From Streptomyces caelestis (GTDB lineage: Bacteria; Actinomycetota; Actinomycetes; Streptomycetales; Streptomycetaceae): a DNA stretch of 64,000 nucleotides. The position numbers were made by a program, and so were the translations under genes. The stretch spans positions 6,448,001-6,512,000 of the forward strand of contig NZ_JACHNE010000001.1 of NCBI RefSeq assembly GCF_014205255.1, read 5' to 3'. The notes beneath the pieces are model-generated. The model ran no database searches. It was given only the letters and a program-made list of their open reading frames with translations, and was not told the DNA's origin. Shown piece by piece: positions 47,995 through 55,816 of this stretch (position 1 is its first letter; the number at the start of each line of letters is the position of its first letter).

Positions 47995-49521
47995 TCACGC
48001 CGTGCCGGGCAGACCGGAGCGGCCCTCGACGACGGTGGCGAGTTTCTTGCGGTCGACTTTTCCGTTGCCGCTCAGCGGTAGTTCGTCCAGAACGACGCAG
48101 CGCCTCGGGACCTTGAACTCCTCGATCTGCTCGCGCATCCTGCCGAGAACCTGCTCGGCGCCGATCTCCGCGACCACGGCGAGGACGGCGGGCCTCTTGC
48201 CGGACGGCGGCAGGACGGCGGCGGAGACGACTCCGGGCACCCGGTGGGCGGCGGCTTCGACCTCGGTGGCGCTGACCCGGAAGCCGCGTTCCTTGTACAG
48301 GTCGTCGCGCCGACCGGAGAAGTACAGGTAGCCGTCCTCGTCCACGTGGCCGTAGTCACCGGTGCGCAGTTCGGGGAAGAGACCGTCGCGGCGCGGGAAG
48401 CGCTGGGCGCTCAGTTCGGGCCGCCGCCAGTACCCGGCCATCACGTGCGGGCCCCGGACGGTGATCTCGCCCACGACACCGGCAGGCACGGGTTCACCGT
48501 TGTCGTCGACGATCAGGATCTCGGTGCCGGGCAGCGGCAGTCCGCAGGAACCGGGGCGTTCCAGGTCCCCGTCCGGCGGCATGATCACGGCGCGCTTGCA
48601 CTCGGTGAGGCCGTACATCACCTGGGCGCGCAGTCCGGGTATCGCGGCGCGCAGGGCGTTGACCGTCTCGGTCGACAGGGCGGCACCGGTGTTGGTCACC
48701 AGCCTGAGCGGCGGGCGCTGGGCCGTGGCCCGCTTCAGCAGCCACACCAGCGACTCGGCGACCGACGGGACGGCGGGCAGGACGGTCGCCTTGCTGTCCA
48801 GCAGGCTGCGCAGCAGGGCCGGTCCGGCCTCGGCCGCACTGCCGAGGACCACGTGCGCACCGCTGAGGGTGCCGAGGAAGACCTGGTAGAGGCCGTAGTC
48901 GAAGGAGAGCGGCAGGGGACAGTAGACGACGTCGTCGTCCTGGTACCGCAGGACCTGCTGGATGGCCCGAGCGGCGAAGACCACCTGCTGATGGGTGCTC
49001 ACCACGGCCTTGGGAAGTGACGTGGTGCCCGAGGTGTAGATCAGGCAGACCGGGTCGACGGCGAGCGGTTCGGGTACGGCGAGCGGCTCCACGGGGGTGG
49101 CCGTGCCCGGCTCGGGGAAGGCGATCGGGAGCAGATCCTCCGGGCCGACGGCGATGACGCCGCGGTCCCGTGCTGCCTGGCGCGACGCGGGGTCCTCGGC
49201 GACGACGAGGCTCGGCTCGCAGTCGTCGAGCACATGCTCCAGCGGTACGCCCCGCACCTGCTCGTGGAGGATGGACCACGGGGCGCCGAGGCGGGAGGCC
49301 GCGAAGACGAGCGCGGGCACCAGCGGACCCGAGGGCACGGCGACGACCACGCGCCGGCCTCGGCCGAGGCCTTGGGCATGCAGCCAGGCGGCCAGCCGTT
49401 GGCCGGCGTCCCGCAGGGCCATGAACGTCGTGGTGGACCCCTGTCTGCTGATGGCCGGGCGCTCGGGCCAGGCCTGCGCGGCGGCGTCCAGGAGATGGTG
49501 AAGGAGCGTGTTCTCGGACAA
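47995..49521 (-). CDS. Acyl-AMP ligase (amino-acid/fatty-acid activating)
   Basis: 508 residues. The adenylating-enzyme motifs are complete: A3 CLIYTSGTTSLPKAVVSTH, A5 MYGLTECKRAVI, A7 TGDYGHVDEDGYLYFSGRRD, and the A10 Lys in SGNGKVDRKKLATV. No carrier domain is attached, so it probably loads the free ACP (53217-53474). The substrate cannot be read from sequence; an amino acid is suggested by the BtrK-like decarboxylase in the same operon. The start is TTG 49521, with GAAGGG about 12 bases upstream. The 178-base gap before it is the largest inside the cluster and may hold a second promoter. Confidence 0.88.
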   Translation of the reverse strand: MSENTLLHHLLDAAAQAWPERPAISRQGSTTTFMALRDAGQRLAAWLHAQGLGRGRRVVVAVPSGPLVPALVFAASRLGAPWSILHEQVRGVPLEHVLDDCEPSLVVAEDPASRQAARDRGVIAVGPEDLLPIAFPEPGTATPVEPLAVPEPLAVDPVCLIYTSGTTSLPKAVVSTHQQVVFAARAIQQVLRYQDDDVVYCPLPLSFDYGLYQVFLGTLSGAHVVLGSAAEAGPALLRSLLDSKATVLPAVPSVAESLVWLLKRATAQRPPLRLVTNTGAALSTETVNALRAAIPGLRAQVMYGLTECKRAVIMPPDGDLERPGSCGLPLPGTEILIVDDNGEPVPAGVVGEITVRGPHVMAGYWRRPELSAQRFPRRDGLFPELRTGDYGHVDEDGYLYFSGRRDDLYKERGFRVSATEVEAAAHRVPGVVSAAVLPPSGKRPAVLAVVAEIGAEQVLGRMREQIEEFKVPRRCVVLDELPLSGNGKVDRKKLATVVEGRSGLPGTA

Positions 49522-49699
49522 CTTGCTCAGTTCCCTTCAGGCGACGACTCCCCCGTCGCCATGTCGAATGGCCCGATCGCCCGGGTGCGGTGCCCGGCCC
49601 CCGATCGTGCCGGGACCGGTGTCCGGGTGACGGCGCGCCGGGGCGGCGCAGGGCCGTCCCCGGACGCGTCGTCGGCGCGACCCGTGTGGGTGCGCGAGG

Positions 49700-50170
49700 T
49701 CAGGGTCTTGGCACGGCGCCCAGCTGGGACAGCAGTCCGAGGGCGTCGGACAGCACCCAGTACTCGGCGATCCTGTCGTTCTCGAGACGGACGATGGCCA
49801 TGCCGGAGTAGCGGACGGCGGTTCCGGGAGCGACGGTCGCGGTGGGGGCGCCACCGGCGTAGGTGCCCGTCACGGTGTACCCGCCGGCGACGAGGTCGCC
49901 CTCCCTGAGGGGACCGGGACGCGTGGTGAAGCGCACGTCGTGCAGAAGCGTGCGGACGGCGGTGACCCAGTCGAGCAGGCCGTCGCGGGTGGTGATCTGT
50001 CTGGAGTCGGGAAAGCCGAGGTAGCGGGCGAGCTCGGCGCTGTGCACCGTGAAGTCGTCGGCGATGAACTCCGGCGTGTCGGCGAAGTCCACCTCCCCGT
50101 TCCACAGGTCGACGAAGCGCTCGAAGAGCTCCTTGCCGTGATCGGTCTGCGCAGGAGGGGTGTGGGTCAT
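49700..50170 (-). CDS. SnoaL-like (NTF2-fold) protein
   Basis: 156 residues. The sequence FERFVDLWNGEVDFADTPEF and the end segment RLENDRIAEYWVLSDALGLL are typical of SnoaL-like ester cyclases and NTF2-fold proteins. It is clearly related to the domain at the right edge (63021-64000): both have LWNG and IAEYW-(V/-)LSD blocks. It may act on a polyketide intermediate as a cyclase or dehydratase. Its ATG overlaps the MFS stop by four bases. Confidence 0.87.
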   Translation of the reverse strand: MTHTPPAQTDHGKELFERFVDLWNGEVDFADTPEFIADDFTVHSAELARYLGFPDSRQITTRDGLLDWVTAVRTLLHDVRFTTRPGPLREGDLVAGGYTVTGTYAGGAPTATVAPGTAVRYSGMAIVRLENDRIAEYWVLSDALGLLSQLGAVPRP

Positions 50171-51423
50171 GCCTTCGCCCCGGCTTCCGGCGCGGGCGCT
50201 CCCGCCGCGTCGGCGGCATCGGCCCTGGCTGCCACCCGGACGCCGACGAGCAGCGGCAGCACCGCGAGCGCGCAGGCGCCGCAGATCGCGCCGATCACGC
50301 CGAAGGAGACGCCGTTGTCCAGCAGGAGGGCGGCGATGGTGGTCGCCAGCGTCATTCCGCCGTACTGGGCGGAGCTGTTGAGTGCCAGCGCGGTGCCGCG
50401 CATCTCCGGCCGCAGCTCGCTCACCAGGGCGTTGAGGGAGGGCTGGCCGACGCCGACCGCCGTACCCCACACGATGAAGACGATGAGCACGGGGACGAGG
50501 TGGTCGCCGATGAGGGCCACGGAGGTCACGCCGGCGGCCGCGACCAGGGCGGCCGCCACGATCACGGTGCGCTTGCCCAGCTTGTCCGCGATACGGCCGC
50601 CCAGCAGGGCACCGGCCATGCTGCCGGCGCCCGATCCCATGATGGCGAGACCGGTCTGCGCCTCGTTGAACCCGAAACGCTCGGCGTAGAAGACACCGAT
50701 GTTGGAGAACATGCCGTACAGCGCGAAGGCCCACAGCAGGGTGCAGCCGAGCACACAGAGCACGGCGGGTGTCGTCACGGCGCGGCCGATCATGGCGAGG
50801 TAGACGGCCACGGGGCTCTTGGCGCTCTGCTGCTGTGCTGCGGGCGGCCCGGTCGCGGGGATCATTGCGAGCACCAGTGCGCAGACGAGGACGGCCACCC
50901 CACCGACGGCGAAGAACGCGACGCGCCAGCCCAGGAGATGGGCGAGGTAGGAGCCGAGCGGCACACCGATGACGGTGGAGCTGAGCAGACCCGCCACCAC
51001 GATGCCCATGACCTTGCCCCGGCGCTCGAACGGGAAAGTGTCCGCGATCATCGCGTATACGCTCGGCATGATCATCGCGGCGCCCAGGCCGGCGAGGGCC
51101 CGGCAGGCGAGCAGCAGGGTGAACTCGGAGGTGAGGCCCGTCAGGGCGTTGCCGAGGGCGAAGACGACGAGGCCGCTCGTGAGGATCGTGCGTCGGCCCA
51201 GCCGGTCCGACATGGCGCCGCACAAGGGGGCCGCGAGCGCGAACAACAAGGCGTAGGCGCTGACGAAGAGACCACCGAGCCGCGCCTCGGTTCCGGTGTC
51301 CTCGGCGATGGCCGGCACAAGCGGAACGGTGATCATCGAATCCAGGCCCACCAGGAAGGCGCTGGTCACCGCTACGAGCAGCACCCGGCTGGGCTGCGGG
51401 GACGTGTTTGTGGATAAGGACAT
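50167..51423 (-). CDS. MFS exporter, 12-TM type
   Basis: 418 residues with about 12 hydrophobic helices. The conserved MFS loop reads GAMSDRLGRRTILTSGLVVF between helices 2 and 3, and GGRIADKLGKRTVIV appears at the equivalent point in the second half. The layout fits a drug:H+ antiporter, probably exporting the cluster's product and giving self-resistance. ATG 51423 follows GAAAGGTG on the minus strand. The gene is 10 bases after the ammonia-lyase gene. Confidence 0.9.
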   Translation of the reverse strand: MSLSTNTSPQPSRVLLVAVTSAFLVGLDSMITVPLVPAIAEDTGTEARLGGLFVSAYALLFALAAPLCGAMSDRLGRRTILTSGLVVFALGNALTGLTSEFTLLLACRALAGLGAAMIMPSVYAMIADTFPFERRGKVMGIVVAGLLSSTVIGVPLGSYLAHLLGWRVAFFAVGGVAVLVCALVLAMIPATGPPAAQQQSAKSPVAVYLAMIGRAVTTPAVLCVLGCTLLWAFALYGMFSNIGVFYAERFGFNEAQTGLAIMGSGAGSMAGALLGGRIADKLGKRTVIVAAALVAAAGVTSVALIGDHLVPVLIVFIVWGTAVGVGQPSLNALVSELRPEMRGTALALNSSAQYGGMTLATTIAALLLDNGVSFGVIGAICGACALAVLPLLVGVRVAARADAADAAGAPAPEAGAKA

Positions 51424-51433
51424 GACACCTTTC

Positions 51434-51877
51434 TCACTCTGCTCGGGACACGTCGGCGCTCGCCGTCCTCCCGGCGCCGGCGGACGGCCGCCGCGCGGCG
51501 TCTCGGGGAATCACGGCGGTGCCCACCGCCCGGCAGACGACCACGGGTTCCCCGAGCAGCTCGGCTCGGGTGGCCCCTTGCTCGTACCGGGCGGCAATGT
51601 ATTTACGTGCCGTGAATTCCACGACGCGCCGGAGTCTACTCCTGCCCACCAGAAGTCCGCTCACCTCAATGTAATCACCGACATACACCGGCGTCTTGAA
51701 TTCGATCTCACTGTAGCCACTGAGCAGACCTTCGTCCCCGTCTATTCGAACGGTGATCTCCGTCACAACGTCGCCGAATAATTGAAGTATCCGGGCGCCG
51801 TCAACAAGATTTCCGCCGTAATGGGCGTCCTTTTGAGCCATTCGCACGCGTAGCGTCGCGGCAACCGTTTCAGACAT
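51434..51877 (-). CDS. Hotdog-fold beta-aminoacyl-CoA ammonia-lyase
   Basis: 147 residues, the usual size of the family. The block AQKDAHYGGNLVDGARILQL followed by FGDVVTEI, DGDEGLLSGYSEIEFKTPVY, VGDYIEVSG and EPVVVCRAVGTAVIP matches, from memory, 3-aminobutyryl-CoA ammonia-lyase (Kal, lysine fermentation) and its relative beta-alanyl-CoA ammonia-lyase. These reversibly remove NH3 from a beta-aminoacyl thioester to give an enoyl thioester. In a PKS cluster next to a BtrK-like decarboxylase this is unusual and points to beta-amino or acrylyl-type starter chemistry. ATG 51877. Confidence 0.8.
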   Translation of the reverse strand: MSETVAATLRVRMAQKDAHYGGNLVDGARILQLFGDVVTEITVRIDGDEGLLSGYSEIEFKTPVYVGDYIEVSGLLVGRSRLRRVVEFTARKYIAARYEQGATRAELLGEPVVVCRAVGTAVIPRDAARRPSAGAGRTASADVSRAE

Positions 51878-51886
51878 ACTTGGACC

Positions 51887-52360
51887 TCACTCCGACCGTC
51901 CGCTCCGCACCGACTCGCGCAGGACGATTTCCTCCAGGATCGTCCGCGCGGTCCCCCTGACGTCACCGGCTCGTGACGCCGGCTCGTCGTCGCCGTGGCC
52001 CAGGGCCACGGCGACGACGTACTCCCCCTTGTGAGCGATGGACAGCGTCAGGTCCGACAGCTCGATCTCCGTCGCCCTGCGCTGTGCCGCCCCGGTCAGC
52101 CGCACCACCGGCGCGGACCGTGCCCCGCGGGCGATGCAGATGTGCCGGGGCATCAGCCCGTCGCGGCACCCCGTGCCGAGCACCTTGAGCACCGCCTCCT
52201 TGGCGGCGAACCGGCCGGCGAGGAACTCCCGTGCCCGCTCCCGGCCGAAACCGTCGGCGAGTGCCAGCTCCTCCGCGGCGTAGGTGTACCGGCGGAACCA
52301 GGGGCGGGTCTGAAGGCGGTCCAGTTCGCCCAAGCCGAGGACATCGATCCCGATGCGCAT
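51887..52360 (-). CDS. AcpS-type 4'-phosphopantetheinyl transferase
   Basis: 157 residues. The motifs GIDVLGLGELDRL (metal Asp) and LAGRFAAKEAVLKVLG (Glu, Lys) and the SIAHKGEYVVAVA block are those of holo-ACP synthases. It transfers phosphopantetheine from CoA to the Ser of carrier proteins, here most likely the free ACP, the PKS ACP and the SnoaL-ACP. It is an extra copy beyond the essential AcpS expected elsewhere. The gene starts at ATG 52360, 11 bases after the thiolase-fold gene ends, and leads into the ammonia-lyase gene 9 bases later. Confidence 0.9.
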   Translation of the reverse strand: MRIGIDVLGLGELDRLQTRPWFRRYTYAAEELALADGFGRERAREFLAGRFAAKEAVLKVLGTGCRDGLMPRHICIARGARSAPVVRLTGAAQRRATEIELSDLTLSIAHKGEYVVAVALGHGDDEPASRAGDVRGTARTILEEIVLRESVRSGRSE

Positions 52361-52371
52361 CCGGGGCTGCC

Positions 52372-53214
52372 CTACCCGGCCCGGCCGGGAGCCGAGGGCG
52401 AGCGGAACACGGCCAGCTGCCCCTCCTTCGTCAGCGGATCGACGTCGCAGAGGACCACCGTGGCGGCGTCCCGGCGCCAGTCCCGCCAGTGACGGGCCAG
52501 TTCCAGCCAGACACTCGTGCAGTAGCTGGTGTCCCCGGCGCGGCTGATCCGCGCCCCGGCCGCGTCCACCGCGCCGTCCTGCACGCCCGGGCCGAGCACC
52601 AGCAGCGTCCCGGCCGGGTCGGCGGCGGCCAGCTCTCTCAGCCGGGCGGCGGTGTCCTCCGGGGACGCGAACGACTCGACGCCGGACAGGGCCGGTCCGT
52701 CCTCCCCGCCCGGCTCTCCGGCGTCGCCGAGGACGAGCAGGACACCGGAGTCGGTCAGGTCCCGGGTGTCCACGAGCGGATGAGGAGTCGGCAGGGTGGT
52801 CTGCTCCAGGACCGCGAGCACGGCCCGTCGCGCCCGGCCGGCGCGCTGGTAGGCGGCGATGATCCGCAGGGCCGTGAACGGGGCCGCGAGGCCCTGTTCG
52901 GATACGCAGAAGCTCTGCGCCGCGCCGCCGAGCAGCATGTTCAAGTGCGAGGCGACCGCGGTGAACGGGTGCACGTCGGGCAGGGCATGGGTGACGACCA
53001 CCAGGTCCGCCGGCCTGTCGATCCCGTCCGCCGTGACCAGGTGGTCCACGAGGTCGCGGTGGGACACGTTGGCCCCCTCGCGCAGGCGCTGCTCGTCGAC
53101 GGTGGAACCGAACGGCTCCACCAGGTCACGGAAGAAGCCGACGATGGACGGATCGTCGTGGTACGGCCGGCGGGGCGGGTTGGCGACCGCGGCGGCCGAG
53201 CGCAGGACCGGCAT
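52372..53214 (-). CDS. Shortened thiolase-fold (KSIII-like) protein
   Basis: 280 residues, shorter than ordinary KSIII (about 320-340). A Cys sits at the expected nucleophile position in AAQSFCVSEQGLAAPF, but the His motif PHNVN of the two neighbours is missing, and the GNTS-like end reads DTSYCTSVWLELARH. The protein may be a structural or acyl-transfer partner rather than a full condensing enzyme. ATG 53214 has GAGGGG eight bases upstream and is preferred; GTG 53220 overlaps the ACP stop by four bases and is an alternative. Translational coupling to the ACP is likely. Confidence 0.7.
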   Translation of the reverse strand: MPVLRSAAAVANPPRRPYHDDPSIVGFFRDLVEPFGSTVDEQRLREGANVSHRDLVDHLVTADGIDRPADLVVVTHALPDVHPFTAVASHLNMLLGGAAQSFCVSEQGLAAPFTALRIIAAYQRAGRARRAVLAVLEQTTLPTPHPLVDTRDLTDSGVLLVLGDAGEPGGEDGPALSGVESFASPEDTAARLRELAAADPAGTLLVLGPGVQDGAVDAAGARISRAGDTSYCTSVWLELARHWRDWRRDAATVVLCDVDPLTKEGQLAVFRSPSAPGRAG

Positions 53215-53216
53215 CG

Positions 53217-53474
53217 TCACTTCCCCTCGCCGAGCAGTCGCTGAAGGTACGCGGTGAGCGTGCCCACGGTCATGAAGTCGTCCATGTCCAGGGTCTCGGG
53301 GTCGATGGCGACGTTCATGCTGTCCTCCAGGGACATGAGCATCTCCATCACCGAGGTCGAGTCCAGGTGCAGGTCCTCGAAAAGCCGCATGTCAGCGGTG
53401 AGCCCGCTGACTTCGCGTTCGAGCACCTCGGTGAGCGCGGTCTCGACCGACTCCACGACTGCCGTGTTCTCCAT
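53217..53474 (-). CDS. Free acyl carrier protein
   Basis: 85 residues. The carrier motif is LHLDSTSVMEMLMSLEDSM: the Ser that takes phosphopantetheine is present, but the usual DSL is DST. Otherwise a four-helix ACP, strongly acidic as expected. It lies between a BtrK-like decarboxylase and a thiolase-fold gene, reminiscent of the butirosin BtrI/BtrK system in which an amino acid is decarboxylated while attached to an ACP. ATG 53474 has AGAGGA about nine bases upstream. A 49-base gap separates it from the decarboxylase stop. Confidence 0.9.
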   Translation of the reverse strand: MENTAVVESVETALTEVLEREVSGLTADMRLFEDLHLDSTSVMEMLMSLEDSMNVAIDPETLDMDDFMTVGTLTAYLQRLLGEGK

Positions 53475-53523
53475 GGGGTTCCATCCTCTTGTCGAAAAGC
53501 CGAATACCGGGGGAGCGGAAACG

Positions 53524-54795
53524 TCAGAAAGTGATGAGGTGCTGCTTGCCCAGCAGGTCGTCCACGACGTCCCGGCGGCGCACCAGATGGGCGGTGCCCT
53601 GGTGGACCATGACCTCGGCCGGGAACCCGTGGCTGAGGAAGAGCCCGGGGGACGCCGACGGCCCGTACGCTCCGGAGCGCTCCACCCCGATGAGGTCCCC
53701 GGGACGCACCTCGGGCAGCGCGACCCGCTTGCCGATGACGTCGTTGGGTGTGCAGAGGGGGCCGGTGACCGTGTACTCGCCGGTGGGTTCCTCGTGGTAC
53801 CGGCTCAGCGAACGGATTGGGAAATTCCGCTTGACGAAGCTGCCCACCCCGACGGCGGCCATGTGGTGGTTGGTGCCGCCGTCGGCCACGACGAACCGCT
53901 CGCCCATGGATTCCTTCACGTATCGCGCCCGGGTCACGTACGTCCCGCACCCGGCGGTGAGGTACCGGCCGAGCTCGTTGATCAGCCGGCAGTCGGGATG
54001 GTCCTCCAGGAATGGGGTGACCGTCGCCTCGATGCCCGCCGCGAGTTCCGGAATATTCAGGTCCGGTTCATTGTCGAAGTACGGCACGCCGAAGCCTCCG
54101 CCGAAATCGACGAGACTCAGTTCGATTCCAGTCTCGTCGGCAAGGGACGACGCGACGGCGAGAATCTCACGGGTGTTGTGGACCAAATCCTCATGGCGAA
54201 GGAAACGCGTTCCCATATAGGCGTGGAAACCGGTGACCCGGGTGCGCCGCAGCCCCTTCAGCACCCTCCTGGCATTGCGCAGCAGGGCCACGTCGATGCC
54301 GAACTGGCGTGGTTTTCCGCCCATCGCCAGCCCCGACCCCTTGGTGTGGAAGTCCGGATTGACGCGCAGCATGACCGGTACGTCGGCGCGGCCGGCCGCC
54401 ACGGCCATCTCGTCGACCTCCGCCAGTTCCTCCAGTGACTCGCACACGATGGCGCGCAGCCCCGCGGCCACACACGCCTCGAGTTCCGCGCGGGTCTTGC
54501 CGGGGCCCAGGAAGATCGTGTCCTCGGGCGCGATACCGGCCCGCCGCGCAGTCTCCAGCTCGACCAGCGACGACACCTCGGCGCCCGCGCCGAGGCTGCC
54601 GAGGTAGCCGCAGACACTGATGTTGGGGTTGGCCTTGAGCGACAGATAGATGTCGACCGCGGGGTGCGTCAGACCGCGCAGTTCCTCGTAGGTGCGGCGC
54701 AGGACGTCCGTGTCGTACACGTACAGTGGCGTGCCGAACTCGTCGGCGATCGCCGACACGGGCAGCCCCTGCACATGGAATTCGGTGGTGGTCAT
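53524..54795 (-). CDS. BtrK-like PLP-dependent decarboxylase (fold III)
   Basis: 423 residues. Alanine-racemase-fold decarboxylase of the LysA/ornithine decarboxylase group. The PLP Lys is in YLSLKANPNISVCGYL, the phosphate/Gly loop in DFGGGFGVPYF, the distal active-site Cys in GPLCTPNDVIG, and the Tyr near RSGAYGPSAS. FHAYMGTRFL replaces the usual substrate His region, as in BtrK, which decarboxylates glutamyl-ACP. Together with the free ACP and AMP ligase it probably decarboxylates an aminoacyl-ACP. ATG 54795 overlaps the KSIII stop (ATGA); its ribosome site is GAGGGAAG. Confidence 0.9.
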   Translation of the reverse strand: MTTTEFHVQGLPVSAIADEFGTPLYVYDTDVLRRTYEELRGLTHPAVDIYLSLKANPNISVCGYLGSLGAGAEVSSLVELETARRAGIAPEDTIFLGPGKTRAELEACVAAGLRAIVCESLEELAEVDEMAVAAGRADVPVMLRVNPDFHTKGSGLAMGGKPRQFGIDVALLRNARRVLKGLRRTRVTGFHAYMGTRFLRHEDLVHNTREILAVASSLADETGIELSLVDFGGGFGVPYFDNEPDLNIPELAAGIEATVTPFLEDHPDCRLINELGRYLTAGCGTYVTRARYVKESMGERFVVADGGTNHHMAAVGVGSFVKRNFPIRSLSRYHEEPTGEYTVTGPLCTPNDVIGKRVALPEVRPGDLIGVERSGAYGPSASPGLFLSHGFPAEVMVHQGTAHLVRRRDVVDDLLGKQHLITF

Positions 54796-55790
54796 GCCGC
54801 TTCCCTCCCCGCGTCCCGCTCCGTCCCCGCCGGAGTGATGGACGCCCCGTGAGTGATGACCATGGCCGCGAAGGTGGCGCCCAGGCCGACGGTCGCGAAC
54901 AGGTAGTGCCGTCCCGGAACCAGCCGGCCGGCCTCCCGCAACGTCGTGTGGTTGAGGAAGACGTCCGAGGCGAAGCAGTGGCTGAATCGCTCCACGTTCT
55001 CCAGGAACACCTGCTCGCGCGGTATGCCCAGCTCGCTGATCGTCTGACGCCACGACTGCAGGTTGACGTTGTGCGGAACGACCAGGTCGATGTCCGCGAA
55101 CTCGATCCCCGCCTCGGCGACGGCCCGGCGCATGACCTTCGCGAGTTCCGGCGCGTACACCTTGGAGAAGCGCAGCGACCTCTCCTCGTCCAGCAGCATC
55201 GCGGCCGAGAACTCGCCCACTGTACGGGTGACGTAGGACCGCACCGCGTCGCCCGCCCCGTCCAGCGTGACGAGACAGGCCGCCGCGGCGTCGCCCATGA
55301 TGGCCACGTCCTCGATGAGCTGGATCTTGGGCGAGAACGCCTGCTCCCCGGTGACGACCAGAGCGCAGTCGCCCGGCCTGCCCTCCGTCCGCAGCAGTTC
55401 ACCGGCCACGTCGACGGCGGCCATCCCGCTCGCGCAGTTCTGGTGGCTCAACCCGAAGGCCTCGGCCCGGTGCAGCCCGAGCCGGTCCCTGATCTCCCGT
55501 GCGGGATCGATGTGCGCCGGCGTCACCGCCTGCGTGGTGTGGGCGTAGAGCACATGCCGGACCCGGCTCGCGGTGCTCTCGTCGGCGACCACGCGGCGGG
55601 CCGCCGGCAACACCACGTCGTAGAGGCTCAGTTCCGGGTCGAAGCGGATCTCCTTGAGGCCGTGCACCCGCTGGAAAAGCCGGAGCTTGGTACGGCGCAA
55701 CCCCAGCCGGTCCACCAGGTTCTCGATCGGCACCCGGCGCTCGGGCGCGAAGGACGCGATCGCCTCAAGGGTCGTGACTCCCATGCTCAC
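54792..55790 (-). CDS. KSIII-like condensing enzyme or acyltransferase (first)
   Basis: 332 residues. The Cys nucleophile is in SHQNCASGMAAVDVA and the His in VVPHNVNLQSWRQTI, but where FabH has Asn in GNTSAAS this protein reads RFSHCFASDVF, so the Asn is probably His. Such changes are seen in KSIII relatives that transfer acyl groups instead of condensing them. Closely related to the next gene (55817-56770). GTG 55790 has GGGAGGGG seven bases upstream; ATG 55820, overlapping the preceding stop, and ATG 55784 are alternatives. It could load or extend the unusual starter. Confidence 0.85.
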   Translation of the reverse strand: MSMGVTTLEAIASFAPERRVPIENLVDRLGLRRTKLRLFQRVHGLKEIRFDPELSLYDVVLPAARRVVADESTASRVRHVLYAHTTQAVTPAHIDPAREIRDRLGLHRAEAFGLSHQNCASGMAAVDVAGELLRTEGRPGDCALVVTGEQAFSPKIQLIEDVAIMGDAAAACLVTLDGAGDAVRSYVTRTVGEFSAAMLLDEERSLRFSKVYAPELAKVMRRAVAEAGIEFADIDLVVPHNVNLQSWRQTISELGIPREQVFLENVERFSHCFASDVFLNHTTLREAGRLVPGRHYLFATVGLGATFAAMVITHGASITPAGTERDAGREAA

Positions 55791-55816
55791 TGTCGAACCC
55801 CTCCCTCTGTTCGTGG

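Noticed and set aside
47995..49521. AMP ligase as a luciferase-like or acyl-CoA synthetase of primary metabolism
   Set aside because: It lies inside the minus-strand operon with the free ACP and decarboxylase, so a biosynthetic role is more likely.
53524..54795. Housekeeping diaminopimelate decarboxylase (lysA)
   Set aside because: Its FHAYMGTRF segment and ACP neighbourhood fit BtrK-like aminoacyl-ACP decarboxylases better; no lysine or threonine genes are nearby.
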